Assembly (NCBI GenBank): GCA_003232445.1
Contig: QIJM01000245.1
Location: forward strand, 1-50,499
DNA length: 50,499 nucleotides
Reading direction: 5' to 3'
DNA from: Paraglaciecola arctica
GTDB lineage: Bacteria; Pseudomonadota; Gammaproteobacteria; Enterobacterales; Alteromonadaceae
Below the pieces are notes generated by a model. It was not told the DNA's origin. It ran no database searches and worked only from the letters and a program-made list of their open reading frames with translations. The position numbers were made by a program, and so were the translations under genes. Numbering within the stretch: position 1 is the first letter of the stretch; every line of letters starts with the position of its first letter. Shown here piece by piece: positions 28,024 through 37,655 of the stretch.

Positions 28024-28979
28024 GGTTTTTCTTTATTTCCAAACATCTTTATAACTTTCGTGGCAACCTTTTGATATGTAGCGACCGGAATAATTATTTG
28101 AGCAAATATGTTTAATGCCATGTAAGGAGAAAATGCGCCTCTAATAACCGACGGGAGGTAATACCTTAAGGCTGTTATGCGATCTTGATTAGAGGCAACT
28201 CTGGCGACTTGCCATCCTCTGTATCCAAAATAAGCTTTGGCGGAAATGTGCTTATCCTTCATGCTGTCTATCCAAGCTACTAGTGGTTTATGGTTCGCTT
28301 GTTTAGAAACTCTGTTTGGGTCAAACCGATCTTCCATTATTGTTAAAGCTTCAGGTAAAAATACCATATTTGCTCCTGCACTCCAGCAACGAAGAGCGAA
28401 GTCAGCATCTTGTGAGGAAGGTAATGCCTCGTTGAACAGAACTTGTTTGGCCAATAAACTGCTAAGTACTTGAGTTGAGGTTTGAGCCCAACCGTGAGTG
28501 CATAATAAGTAAGTATCGAAATGGCTAAAGTCTGAGGGGCCTTTTTGGGGTTTTACCCAATATTTATCCAATCCACGATCGACCTGTAATCTAGAAAAGC
28601 CAAAGTACGAAGCATTTTTTTCGGAGACCTTATTGATTGCTTGTAAGTGTTTTTCGAGTTTTTCGGGTACGAATCGATCGTCAGAGTCCAAGAATGCAAT
28701 GTAGTCTCCAGTGGCGTGTTCAATTCCATTGTTTCTGGCCTTGCTAGCTCCTGAATTATTCTGATGAATATACTTAAAGCGCGAGTCTTTTAGTTCGTTA
28801 ACAATACCTTTCAGTTCATTTGAGTTTTGCGAACCATCATCAATGACGATGCACTCATAATTATCATATGTTTGCTGCTTTACCGAGGCCAGCGCGTCTC
28901 TTAATGATTGCGTTCTGTTGTACACAGGGATAACGATGCTAAAAGTTATATTCTTTGTCTGCTTAGCTGTGCTTTGCAT
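28020..28979 (-). CDS. Family 2 glycosyltransferase
   Basis: A 319-residue GT-A enzyme. The N terminus reads FSIVIPVYNRTQSLRDALAS, followed by YECIVIDDGSQ and the DxD-type motif FLDSDDRF near residue 97. It adds a sugar to the lipid-linked repeat unit; donor and acceptor cannot be predicted. Its start abuts the polymerase stop directly, and its stop overlaps the acyltransferase start. Confidence 0.93.
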   Translation of the reverse strand: MQSTAKQTKNITFSIVIPVYNRTQSLRDALASVKQQTYDNYECIVIDDGSQNSNELKGIVNELKDSRFKYIHQNNSGASKARNNGIEHATGDYIAFLDSDDRFVPEKLEKHLQAINKVSEKNASYFGFSRLQVDRGLDKYWVKPQKGPSDFSHFDTYLLCTHGWAQTSTQVLSSLLAKQVLFNEALPSSQDADFALRCWSAGANMVFLPEALTIMEDRFDPNRVSKQANHKPLVAWIDSMKDKHISAKAYFGYRGWQVARVASNQDRITALRYYLPSVIRGAFSPYMALNIFAQIIIPVATYQKVATKVIKMFGNKEKP

Positions 28980-30185
28980 TTATCCTCCTCTTCTTTTCTT
29001 ATCAAAAACGCCTATCCCAAGTTCTCTGCTTTGTTGCAATAGTAATAACAAAGGTATGAGGCTTAAAGCTGCCACTTTGCCGCCATATATAAGACTTGTC
29101 GCACCTATCATAGTCGCTAACAAACTCATAAAAAAACCATATGACGGTGTTCCCATTCTTCTTGACAACACAATCCCAAATAATAATTGGAGCACTAAGA
29201 ACAAACTCAGTATCGACACGCCAACCAACCCAGTTTCGAAATAACTCATTATCCAAGTATTATGAGCATGCGGGGGACGATAATTACCAGTAAAAAAAAC
29301 GTCAAACTTTTTATCAGTAAACGAACCAAACCCATGCCCTAACAACTCGTTGTTCTTCGTTAATGCGAGAGTTCTCTCCCAAATTAGAATCCTGCCAGAG
29401 AGGGTGGAATCGGACGCCCCTCTGTCATAGGTTGCTGCTATATTTCCCTGAAATACAAATAGAAGAGATAGAGTAAGTCCCACTAAAAAAATACTAGATA
29501 ATCGTTTTTTTCCTTTTGAGTAAAACAATACAGCTATGCCAACACATATAACAGTGTACGCAAGCAAAGTTCTGGTTTGAGTGGCGAGCAAGGTAGCCAT
29601 AGAAAACCCGGCGATTATGTAAAAATTTAAGGCTGATTTGTATCGCTGCTTAACATCATTTTTTACCCAGCGAATAGCGCAAATTATTACCACCACCGCA
29701 GCAATAAAACCCAATTCAAATTCATGATAAAAAATACCACGCAATCTCCACATTCCCTTTTGTTGGAGCGCGAATGTTGGATTGATAATTAATGCTAGCC
29801 AGCTCGCCGTCATACAAAAAACGGCTATCCTCTGAAAAATATCGATGGTTTTCTCCGAGTCGTATTTGCACGCTCCGAGGATAAAAAATAGAGTGATCAA
29901 ATAGAGTAATGAATGCACGACGGTGCTGAACTTAGTCACTGACCAAAACACACTAGACAAACAAAAAAGAAAATAGATGACCATTAGTGCAACAAGCCAG
30001 AAAGAAAAAGACTTAAGCTTAAGTTGCCTAAAGTTGTTGATGGCTGGAATAGCAATAACCGCTAAAAGTGCAATCATAATAAGATAGGTAGACTTTAGCC
30101 CTGCAACATGGGGCAGTGATACTTCGAGAAATATCAAACTACTCAAAAGAAGAACCAAATATTTACTGTTGAGGACTAAGTTCAT
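28980..30185 (-). CDS. Wzy-type polysaccharide polymerase (O-antigen ligase family)
   Basis: A 401-residue protein with about 10-12 predicted membrane helices. It has the long periplasmic loop of the family with RILIWERTLALTKNNELLGHGFGSF and HAHNTWIMSYFETGLVG, which are the characteristic Wzy_C/O-antigen-ligase patterns. It polymerises lipid-linked repeat units in the periplasm. It lies between the pyruvyl transferase and GT2 genes in the assembly operon. Confidence 0.88.
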   Translation of the reverse strand: MNLVLNSKYLVLLLSSLIFLEVSLPHVAGLKSTYLIMIALLAVIAIPAINNFRQLKLKSFSFWLVALMVIYFLFCLSSVFWSVTKFSTVVHSLLYLITLFFILGACKYDSEKTIDIFQRIAVFCMTASWLALIINPTFALQQKGMWRLRGIFYHEFELGFIAAVVVIICAIRWVKNDVKQRYKSALNFYIIAGFSMATLLATQTRTLLAYTVICVGIAVLFYSKGKKRLSSIFLVGLTLSLLFVFQGNIAATYDRGASDSTLSGRILIWERTLALTKNNELLGHGFGSFTDKKFDVFFTGNYRPPHAHNTWIMSYFETGLVGVSILSLFLVLQLLFGIVLSRRMGTPSYGFFMSLLATMIGATSLIYGGKVAALSLIPLLLLLQQSRELGIGVFDKKRRGG

Positions 30186-30203
30186 CCGATCAAATATCCA
30201 TAG

Positions 30204-31304
30204 TTAATTTGAAAACTGAAAAATGTGAGCAAACGTCTTATCCATCTCTTTGCCAAGAGCGTCAATATCGAGTGGTAAAGTATCAGTCAGGTTTTCGTAA
30301 CTCAGACGATGATTAAGCTGCAAGTCCTCCAGCAATAATATATCTTCATCTCGTTGCATATCTCGCCATATTCCTACAATCTTAGTATTGATTGCTTCTT
30401 GAAGCACGGGTCTGACACTGGCACCGCAGCGAGCCGCAATCAACAAACAATGTAGTCTATTAGAAAAAACAAGAGCTGCTTGTTGAAACTCTTTAAAGAA
30501 AGGTGAAAATTGATGCTGGTGCAGCACTAGCGAGCTGTTGGGTATTGTATTTACATATTTGTTAAAGCATTTTTCAGCAAAATTATCATCTCTTTTTACT
30601 TGAGACAGGAAGACAAATTTGGTCTCTTGGGGCGCTGACTTGATGACCTTAGCGACTACACTCTCTATGGCTTGGATGTCAATAGAGGTTTTATCTGTTC
30701 GAAAACTGAAAATAATATTAGTTCGATCTTCTTTAACCTCGTTATTGAATTTTATTGCTCCGTTGAAATGGTTAAATGCCATGTCAGGTATGACGCCTGA
30801 ATGTGGGACGCCAAGCTCCTTAAAGTAACGGCTCGTAATCAGATCTCTAGGGTAATGAAAGCTAAAAACTTTAGATTTTTGCATCAAAAGTTTTTTGTGC
30901 CTTACTCCTAAGTTGTCATACGACATGCCTACCTGACAAACCTTTACACCAACTATCTTCATTGCCCTCAGAAGTAAGTTGTATGCCGATCCCAATAAAT
31001 ATTTGTCGGGAGATTTTTCCCCTGAAAACCCTCCCGGGATCAAAAAGTAGTATGCTTGCCTGTTTAAAAATTTATCCCAAAACGGTGCAGCAATAGTCGT
31101 TAGAGTTGAGCCTAGGCCACGTTTAAATATTACGTTTTCTCCTAAGTGATGCTCGACACTTTGAATAAATTCCTCGGGACATCGGCTTACATCGACAATG
31201 ACTTTCGCATGTCTTGATAGCTGTTCTATCAGAGACATTATGATGAATGCGTCTCCAATATTTTCGTATTGTGTTTTAATGCTTAAGTAAGCTGTTGTGC
31301 TCAT
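30204..31304 (-). CDS. Polysaccharide pyruvyl transferase family protein
   Basis: A 366-residue cytoplasmic enzyme of the WcaK/CsaB type. It begins with NIGDAFIIMSLIEQLSRHA, which corresponds to the NxGDxxI start of the family. Further motifs are FLIPGGFSGE, VGMSYDNLG and the C-terminal FSNRLHCLLIAARCG, equivalent to the SxRxH.lxxA pattern. It transfers pyruvate from phosphoenolpyruvate to a sugar, giving the polymer acidic ketals. The gene is 16 bases from the flippase. Confidence 0.88.
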   Translation of the reverse strand: MSTTAYLSIKTQYENIGDAFIIMSLIEQLSRHAKVIVDVSRCPEEFIQSVEHHLGENVIFKRGLGSTLTTIAAPFWDKFLNRQAYYFLIPGGFSGEKSPDKYLLGSAYNLLLRAMKIVGVKVCQVGMSYDNLGVRHKKLLMQKSKVFSFHYPRDLITSRYFKELGVPHSGVIPDMAFNHFNGAIKFNNEVKEDRTNIIFSFRTDKTSIDIQAIESVVAKVIKSAPQETKFVFLSQVKRDDNFAEKCFNKYVNTIPNSSLVLHQHQFSPFFKEFQQAALVFSNRLHCLLIAARCGASVRPVLQEAINTKIVGIWRDMQRDEDILLLEDLQLNHRLSYENLTDTLPLDIDALGKEMDKTFAHIFQFSN

Positions 31305-31320
31305 CTACAGACCTATTTAT

Positions 31321-32604
31321 TTAATTTTGTCTAATCGTTTTAATCAAAAGTATGACATCTGAACGTTTTAATAATAAGTAGTCAAAAGGGCTCCCACCAT
31401 ATTTGTTAGTTACGCTGAAAATAATGATACTCGTCAACACTACGTTCGTAATAGCCAATACCAAAACCACACCATTTAATCCATAATTTTCAAACGCGAT
31501 AATTGACAGTGACGATGACATTAACAGACCCAGTAAATACCAAACTGCCACAGTGAGTGGTTTGAAAATGATCGCCAGCGTAGGGAATATAACCGTCGGG
31601 ATAATACCTAGTACTGCAGCTACTATCGCAATCCGATAAAGGTTCTCAAAGCCTGTAAATTCATTGCCTAAAGCTAATGGCAAAATGATTGGTGCTAAAG
31701 GGATACAAAATAAACCAAAAATTGTCAGGAGGAATAAAGATGTTCTTAGTGTTTTCGCTGTGGAAGCAAGCCTCTCGCTTTGATTGGTGTTTCTAACATT
31801 TTTTGAAAATAGCACCAAGGATATTGCCAAGCCGATCTCTGTTAATACTTCTGCTAAGCGATTGACTCCAAAGTAAGCTCCCGCACTGGATGACCCGTCC
31901 ATAAAACTGACAACATAAAAACCTGTCTTTTTATATGCAATCATCAATAGCGCGCCTAGCATGAATAATAGGCCGCGTTTAAAAATCTTTTTTGCTAGGT
32001 TTTTATCTATAGTTGGATCCGATGAACCTATATAATTTTTCATCCCGTGTAACAGGTACGCCGCGCCTAATAAGCTTGATAAAGCAAAGGCCCAAAGTGC
32101 AAATGTTAAGTTTAGGCTTCCAGTTAAGTAACCGACGAAGATACTAATAAATAAGAGTGTTTTTGGGATAAGCTCTGAACGGTTAATTTGAGCAATGTTA
32201 CCGTCTCCTAAATGTATGCCTTGCGCCATCCGAATAAATAGCAGTGACGCAGTTATGACTACTATTGGGTAATGGAGGTTAGTTGTGGATGACTCTAGTC
32301 CTGAGTAGTTAAAACTAATCCAACACAGTGCAACCATCAAGGGAAATAGTAGTACCCAACTCAGTAACAAAATATTTGCAGAAAAGGTGACTTGCTTCGG
32401 AGATTTACCAATATAAAATGCCGAGGAGTTTCTAAAGCCCGTATCCAACAGCACAGATAAAAGCAAAGATGTAGTGAAAATAAACCCATATAGACCGAAT
32501 TCTTCAATGCTTAAGTTACGAGCTAATATGATAAAAGTAAATAAATTGAGACCTTTGGTACCAAACTTAGTCAATACCGTTAAAAAAATGTCCTTCATTA
32601 ACAA
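31321..32604 (-). CDS. Wzx-type oligosaccharide flippase
   Basis: A 427-residue polytopic membrane protein with about 12-14 helices. The N terminus (KFGTKGLNLFTFIILARNLSIEEFGLYGF) is typical of the MOP flippase superfamily, and the rest keeps the pattern of helices and short loops. It moves lipid-linked repeat units across the inner membrane. With the Wzy protein and the Wzc-like kinase it makes a complete Wzx/Wzy pathway. Confidence 0.92.
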   Translation of the reverse strand: MLMKDIFLTVLTKFGTKGLNLFTFIILARNLSIEEFGLYGFIFTTSLLLSVLLDTGFRNSSAFYIGKSPKQVTFSANILLLSWVLLFPLMVALCWISFNYSGLESSTTNLHYPIVVITASLLFIRMAQGIHLGDGNIAQINRSELIPKTLLFISIFVGYLTGSLNLTFALWAFALSSLLGAAYLLHGMKNYIGSSDPTIDKNLAKKIFKRGLLFMLGALLMIAYKKTGFYVVSFMDGSSSAGAYFGVNRLAEVLTEIGLAISLVLFSKNVRNTNQSERLASTAKTLRTSLFLLTIFGLFCIPLAPIILPLALGNEFTGFENLYRIAIVAAVLGIIPTVIFPTLAIIFKPLTVAVWYLLGLLMSSSLSIIAFENYGLNGVVLVLAITNVVLTSIIIFSVTNKYGGSPFDYLLLKRSDVILLIKTIRQN

Positions 32605-32619
32605 CGTTCCATTAATCTA

Positions 32620-33960
32620 TTACTCTGCTAAGTTGGTTAAATCCGCACAAAATACTTGTCTTTTGTTTTCGCTTACACCGTTCCAAATCACTCTATTGGA
32701 ATGACTCGACCATACAGGGTGAGGATCTATTCTGCAGGGACCGTCTAAACGTTTTGTATATACCTTTGAGATAACTGTTTCTTCGTCATTTTTTAAGTCA
32801 ATGAGTCTGATAGGGACATTGCCATCACTGTCGGTCAGTCCTTCACTTGTGTAGGCATCAGTTAATATATATCGCCCAGTTTTACTAAATGACGGATGCC
32901 CACCTCCTACAAACTCTGAGGATAAAATTTCTTTATCTCCTGTGTTTGCATTTATTTTGACAAAGCGCATGACTTTGCCGTTTAATTTTAAGTTCATCAA
33001 AATATGTTCGCCGTCATCTACCCAATTTGGGTGGTGGCCGCCTTTAGACCACTCTGCGTCTCTGACGACTAATTTTACTGCTTTGCTGATAAGGTCTATG
33101 GTCAATAATTGTAGGACGAAGCCAATCCGCTTGTTGACCGATTTGGCAAATAGGACAACGAGAAGTTTCGAATGTTGTTTGTTGACTTTAACGTTAAAGA
33201 TATAATAGGTGCCTCCATCTATCTTTTCTTGGTATCGCACTTGCTCAACTATGTCTTTAATTGACATAAATAGTTGTGTGGAGCCGTCTGTTAGGTTGGT
33301 TTTCCATATTCCTTCATTTTCAGATACGTTTTCAGTTTGTCTATGCCTCCCTATCACAGGCTCAGGTACGCCGTATCCAGGTATCAAGGCATTTATTAGC
33401 TTGAGGTTTGCACCGTAAGAGTAGCTTTTATCTTGCGTTAACGAATAGATTGGACCGTCCAGTTCGGATACCTCTAGGCTGTCGACATCGATTTTAATGC
33501 CTTTTGCTTGCTCATGGATCAGATCGTTGCAAAACACCACTCCAGAATTCTCTCCCCACTGCACATTGGCTCCAAGCTGAGCCCCCCATCCTAGTGTGTT
33601 GTATACTGCCCGGTAATCACCTGTTCTGATGTCAATAACACACACTTGAGCTAGGTCACCAGGGAAGGGGATACGCTCTAATATTGGCACTATCGTAACT
33701 AACAAAAAATTACCACAGGGACTGATTGGTTCAACATCAAAAAAAGTGGTCATACAGTTTACATGCTGTGGCGTTAGTATTTGAGTCGGGTAGTTACCTT
33801 TAACACTAAGAGGGCTGCCTTCGTATAGCTTGCCTAACTCAAATAAATTCTGTGACGGTTCTTTTTTTTTCTCAAGTAAGTATTTGATGACGTAACGTGC
33901 TCGCCTAGTTTCCCCTTTTAGAAGCCTTTTAAATGCTTTGAGATTAACAACAATATTCAC
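32620..33960 (-). CDS. TolB/oligogalacturonate-lyase-like beta-propeller protein
   Basis: A 446-residue protein without signal peptide. Repeated blade motifs are visible: FVGGGHPSFSKTGRYILTDAYTS, GGHHPNWVDDGEHILMNLK and IDPHPVWSSHSNRVIWNG, the WD40/TolB pattern of a beta-propeller. The HPxW/HPxFS motifs recall oligogalacturonate lyases, but I cannot place the Mn-binding His residues with confidence. It lies between the flippase and the PssE gene, so a role in the assembly of the repeat unit is likely. Function unknown. Confidence 0.7.
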   Translation of the reverse strand: MNIVVNLKAFKRLLKGETRRARYVIKYLLEKKKEPSQNLFELGKLYEGSPLSVKGNYPTQILTPQHVNCMTTFFDVEPISPCGNFLLVTIVPILERIPFPGDLAQVCVIDIRTGDYRAVYNTLGWGAQLGANVQWGENSGVVFCNDLIHEQAKGIKIDVDSLEVSELDGPIYSLTQDKSYSYGANLKLINALIPGYGVPEPVIGRHRQTENVSENEGIWKTNLTDGSTQLFMSIKDIVEQVRYQEKIDGGTYYIFNVKVNKQHSKLLVVLFAKSVNKRIGFVLQLLTIDLISKAVKLVVRDAEWSKGGHHPNWVDDGEHILMNLKLNGKVMRFVKINANTGDKEILSSEFVGGGHPSFSKTGRYILTDAYTSEGLTDSDGNVPIRLIDLKNDEETVISKVYTKRLDGPCRIDPHPVWSSHSNRVIWNGVSENKRQVFCADLTNLAE

Positions 33961-33981
33961 GTAAAATGATCCTTCAGGGGG

Positions 33982-34458
33982 TTATAGACTAATCTGCTCT
34001 GACAAATACTGCGTAAGCGCTGTCCTACTTGGTGGTGTCGAATTTCCACAGGGTTCGAGCTGATTTGATTTATCTAATAGTGAAAACAATGTTTGTTCAT
34101 CTTCAGCGATGTGAATGCCTTTGGTGCCTCTGAATTTCGCGACTGTTGCCATTTGGTGGTCATTTCTGTGTTCACTAAACGCTAATCTTCTGGGCATAAT
34201 TATCATGGGAAGGTTAAATTCGTGAGCGGTTATTATCGTGCCCATTCCTGCATGCCCAACGATAACCGTTGCTGAGGAGACTAATGTGGTGTATTCAGAA
34301 GGACTTAAAAAGTCTTTTGTTTCCATGAATTCGAAAGACGTATTCGATGAGCAAGTCTGGGCGACTATATTTTCACCCCTATTTACTTCAGCCCATTTTT
34401 GAACCGATAAAAGCAACCTATCGAAAGGGAATTGCGTACCAGTTGTAACAAAAATCAT
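33982..34458 (-). CDS. Glycosyltransferase catalytic subunit, PssE/Alg13-like
   Basis: A 158-residue protein starting MIFVTTGTQFPFDRLLLSVQ. The C-terminal half of a GT-B (family 28) fold is indicated by VGHAGMGTIITAHEFNLPMIIMPR. It lacks a membrane anchor and works with PssD, which docks it at the membrane, as Alg13 works with Alg14. I use the ATG at 34458, 7 bases after the pssD stop; an open frame continues upstream but overlaps pssD and has no family similarity. Confidence 0.9.
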   Translation of the reverse strand: MIFVTTGTQFPFDRLLLSVQKWAEVNRGENIVAQTCSSNTSFEFMETKDFLSPSEYTTLVSSATVIVGHAGMGTIITAHEFNLPMIIMPRRLAFSEHRNDHQMATVAKFRGTKGIHIAEDEQTLFSLLDKSNQLEPCGNSTPPSRTALTQYLSEQISL

Positions 34459-34465
34459 AGTGACC

Positions 34466-34915
34466 TCAAAATACAGAACCTTTGAAAAAAATATTTTCCT
34501 CAGCCAAATGTTCCCACTGAGTGAGCACAATATGAGCAAATTTCTTGGATATTTTACCCCCCATTGATAGCCTTTCAGAATTTGCAACGCTATCAACCCA
34601 AATAGTTTTGGAGCCTATTAGTCTACCCACAAAAATGCCCAAAACACCGGGCGCAGCGCCTGTTGTGACAACAATGTGAGGCCTAAACTTGATCATTATG
34701 AATATTATTTGAAAGAGACATATCAGCACAGCGATTTTTTCATTTTGATTTGAATCCTTTACTATGACGTATTCAGAGATACCAGATTCCGCTGCAAGCC
34801 CCTCTATAGTGGTAACGTATTTAACCTTGTTATTGGCGAAGGCATCTTTGATAAGCATCAGTTGCTTCCAGTGTCCACCACCAGAGGCAATCGCAAGAAC
34901 TTTTTTGACTGTCAT
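34466..34915 (-). CDS. Glycosyltransferase membrane subunit, PssD/Alg14-like
   Basis: A 149-residue protein, VLAIASGGGHWKQLMLIKDAF at the N terminus, followed by a hydrophobic segment (residues about 60-80) and VVTTGAAPGVLGIFVGRLIG. This matches the N-terminal GT-B half (Alg14/PssD). It recruits PssE and together they add one sugar, often the second, to the lipid carrier. Spacing to the next gene is 7 bases. Confidence 0.9.
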   Translation of the reverse strand: MTVKKVLAIASGGGHWKQLMLIKDAFANNKVKYVTTIEGLAAESGISEYVIVKDSNQNEKIAVLICLFQIIFIMIKFRPHIVVTTGAAPGVLGIFVGRLIGSKTIWVDSVANSERLSMGGKISKKFAHIVLTQWEHLAEENIFFKGSVF

Positions 34916-34980
34916 ATTATACTTTTCATCTTTTATAGTGCTTTTGTAGATAACTGCCGCTCTCTAATTAGAAAGAGTTA

Positions 34981-36384
34981 TTAATAAACATGATTACCCA
35001 CAAATCCTCTAAAAATCGTAAATATCACAATCTTAAAATCAAACCACAACGACCAATTTCTAATGTAATGTAAGTCGTATCTGATACGCATCTCCATTTT
35101 TTCATCTGTATCAGTTTCGCCTCGCCATCCACTTACTTGTGCCCATCCGGTTATTCCGGGCTTCATCTTGTGCCTAAGCATGTAGTAGTCGATTTTCTTG
35201 CGATATTCTTCGTTGTGAGAAACAGCATGGGGTCTTGGCCCTACTACTGACATGTCACCCTGTAATACATTAAAAAACTGTGGGAGTTCATCTAAGGATG
35301 TTCTGCGTAAAAACGCCCCTAGTTTGGTAATGCGGGCGTCGCCTTTGGTGGCTTGCTTTACAACATCGCCATTGTCTTGAGTGGTCATTGAGCGGAATTT
35401 CCATATCCTGATTTTTATACCGTCCATTCCGTACCTATCTTGTTTAAAGATGGCAGGGCCTTTTGAGGTTAGCTTAATAGCCGCGGCAATGACTAACACT
35501 GGAATAGCAATGATACATAAAATAATGCTAGCAAGAATGATATCTTCTGCACGTTTTAATAATGATGAACCGCCTTTCATGGGGCTGTCGTAAACGCTGA
35601 TTGTCTGCATTTCACCTACATGGCCCATACGAGCATGTAACAGATTATAGGTAAACGTATCGGGGATAAGGTGTACGTCGACAGTTGTGTCCCCCAATAC
35701 TTTTAAAATCTTGTCGATACGAGCATTGGCAGACATAGGAAGTGCAATAAAGAGTATTTCAATTTCACCTCTTTGTGCCATTTTAACCCCTTCATCAATG
35801 CCACCTTTGTAATAATGTTCATAGCCAGGATTGAGTCGGTCTGCCGATCGTTCATCAAAGATAGCAGTGAGTTTGTAACCCGTTTCTGGATGGTGCTGTA
35901 TTTCGTTAATTAAGGTAATACCTCGCTCGGTTAGACCTATTACGCCTATGGAGCGAGTATTTAAGCCTTTCCTGCGAATAGAAAAAAGAATTTTGCGATA
36001 TATTACTCTCCACCCACAAAGCGCAATAGCAGTAGATATTATCCAAGAACCCAATACTATCCTTGAGAAATATTCTGACTCTTTGGTAAAAAATAAGAAC
36101 AAGAAAACGGGGAATAAAGTGAGACCCCAACTCGAGAATGCGTAAAACAGCATTTCCTTTAATGAGGCTGCTCGCCATGACCTATAAAGCGCAAATAGCT
36201 CAGCGAAAAAGGTATAACTAATGTTAGCAACCAAAGCGATGATAAAATACTTAGAGTCGTACTTACCAAGATAAAGAAGGCTAGCTAGAGCCAAGCATAT
36301 TTGTATTAAGGCAATATCTAAGAAGCGATACATAAACGCAAACTGATTAATATTGTTACTGACGGATCCGTCATTTTCACTCAT
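34981..36384 (-). CDS. Undecaprenyl-phosphate sugar phosphotransferase (WbaP/WcaJ type)
   Basis: A 467-residue inner-membrane protein that starts repeat-unit synthesis by transferring a sugar-1-phosphate to undecaprenyl phosphate. Four N-terminal helices (about residues 20-120) and a CoA-binding-like domain precede a fifth helix near 275-305 and the catalytic bac_transf domain. There, KFRSM, RRTSLDELPQFFNVLQGDMSVVGPRP and MKPGITGWAQVSGWRGET are intact. It is the first gene of the assembly operon proper, 64 bases downstream of the HprK-like kinase. Confidence 0.95.
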   Translation of the reverse strand: MSENDGSVSNNINQFAFMYRFLDIALIQICLALASLLYLGKYDSKYFIIALVANISYTFFAELFALYRSWRAASLKEMLFYAFSSWGLTLFPVFLFLFFTKESEYFSRIVLGSWIISTAIALCGWRVIYRKILFSIRRKGLNTRSIGVIGLTERGITLINEIQHHPETGYKLTAIFDERSADRLNPGYEHYYKGGIDEGVKMAQRGEIEILFIALPMSANARIDKILKVLGDTTVDVHLIPDTFTYNLLHARMGHVGEMQTISVYDSPMKGGSSLLKRAEDIILASIILCIIAIPVLVIAAAIKLTSKGPAIFKQDRYGMDGIKIRIWKFRSMTTQDNGDVVKQATKGDARITKLGAFLRRTSLDELPQFFNVLQGDMSVVGPRPHAVSHNEEYRKKIDYYMLRHKMKPGITGWAQVSGWRGETDTDEKMEMRIRYDLHYIRNWSLWFDFKIVIFTIFRGFVGNHVY

Positions 36385-36448
36385 TTACAACATCCATTAA
36401 ATCTAGACGCTGAGTCTCGTCTATTTGTTACTACAAAAGGGTTCATGA

Positions 36449-37513
36449 TTAGCATGCACTCATATGCTGTTTTAATCTGTCACCAACATTCTCCAAGTTA
36501 CTTAAGCCACTCCTATAGCTAATTTTGAATAAAGGTATCGACTCCAATATTTCAGCTAAACTTGTTAGCCTTTCCATTTCAATACCCATACTTACGTATG
36601 CGTTAGCTAGCATACTATTTTGCAACAATATCATTAGTGCGTTACTCGCACTGAGACGTTCAATTTTGCATTCTACGTTAGCCGCCTCTTCAAGCCGCTC
36701 TAAATAATATATTACTTTAAGTTGTGCTGGTTTGTGACGCCAAACATTGTTACTTTCGTCAAATTTAATTTCATATTTTGCAAACTTTTGGTGCACATGT
36801 TTTTTTTGTGGTGCAGCTATCAGAGGTTTGTCTTTCAGCAATACATCATTGATGCTGTATTCGTCCATTTCACCGACATTACTTCCACTATTACCATGTG
36901 TATCAACTTCCATGCCAATTAAACTATTTGCCATATCAGGCCATAAACGAACTTTTGGCCAGCTGGGATATATCGTAAATATGCCATCACCAGAAGGATG
37001 TATTGCCGCCATGTCATCGGTCATTAATTTGAACTGATGGCTAGCCAAAAGTGTAGTCAACGTAGATTTACCTGTTCTGCTTGGAGCAATAACAAGTGCT
37101 GAGTCATCATCCAGAGTAATAGCGTTAGCATGAATACAAGGTACGCCTTGTAATTCTAACCAACATGTTAACCCTAAGCTTTGTAGATAGTGCTCAAAAC
37201 CTGTTCCAGCCGACTGCCAGTCGATAAGCATTTCTGAGTCGTCGAATACGAACGACCCTTCACCTTCACATTTTACCGTGAGTCTGTGTTTATTGCCGTC
37301 TTTATACAATTCAACGAGCGACGAATACCTAGCTCCTTCATCTAACATTGTCCAAATTGGTAAAGAATTTGATTCGATCTCAACATCGTAATTTAATGTT
37401 ACGTTTAGATGAAATGGTAATTTTTTATTGTGTTTGGGTTCGCAGTTGTTGAATAGTAACTCTACACCATGTAGTGGCTCTAAAAACAATGGGGCACTCG
37501 GTTCTTTATCCAT
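36449..37513 (-). CDS. HPr-kinase-like lasso-peptide kinase candidate
   Basis: A 354-residue protein. The C-terminal half has an HprK-like P-loop (APSRTGKST, 143-151), an upstream CIHANA with His128, and LMTDD with Asp166-Asp167. The N-terminal 100 residues show no known fold that I recognise. HprK-like enzymes in lasso clusters such as that of paeninodin phosphorylate the C-terminal Ser of the precursor. It is on the same strand as the precursor, 160 bases downstream and separated by a terminator, and 64 bases upstream of the exopolysaccharide sugar transferase. The role here is inferred; the precursor lacks a C-terminal Ser. Confidence 0.75.
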   Translation of the reverse strand: MDKEPSAPLFLEPLHGVELLFNNCEPKHNKKLPFHLNVTLNYDVEIESNSLPIWTMLDEGARYSSLVELYKDGNKHRLTVKCEGEGSFVFDDSEMLIDWQSAGTGFEHYLQSLGLTCWLELQGVPCIHANAITLDDDSALVIAPSRTGKSTLTTLLASHQFKLMTDDMAAIHPSGDGIFTIYPSWPKVRLWPDMANSLIGMEVDTHGNSGSNVGEMDEYSINDVLLKDKPLIAAPQKKHVHQKFAKYEIKFDESNNVWRHKPAQLKVIYYLERLEEAANVECKIERLSASNALMILLQNSMLANAYVSMGIEMERLTSLAEILESIPLFKISYRSGLSNLENVGDRLKQHMSAC

Positions 37514-37631
37514 TCAATATTCACACGCACTTAATGAGAAAACAGCATATAACCGAGAAAAAATAAAAATCATAGTTCTCAACATTTCAGTTGTTGACTC
37601 TTCATTTAAATAAATATTTATCGGTACCAAT

Positions 37632-37655
37632 AAAAAAAGCCCGCTGTAGCGGGCT
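37632..37655 (-). terminator. Strong intrinsic terminator after the lasso precursor
   Basis: A perfect 7-bp stem (AGCCCGC with GCGGGCT) and a 4-base loop (TACA on the minus strand), followed on that strand by a T run. It begins 18 bases after the precursor stop. It would terminate most transcripts after the precursor gene, allow only partial read-through to the kinase, and probably stabilise the precursor mRNA. Confidence 0.9.
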
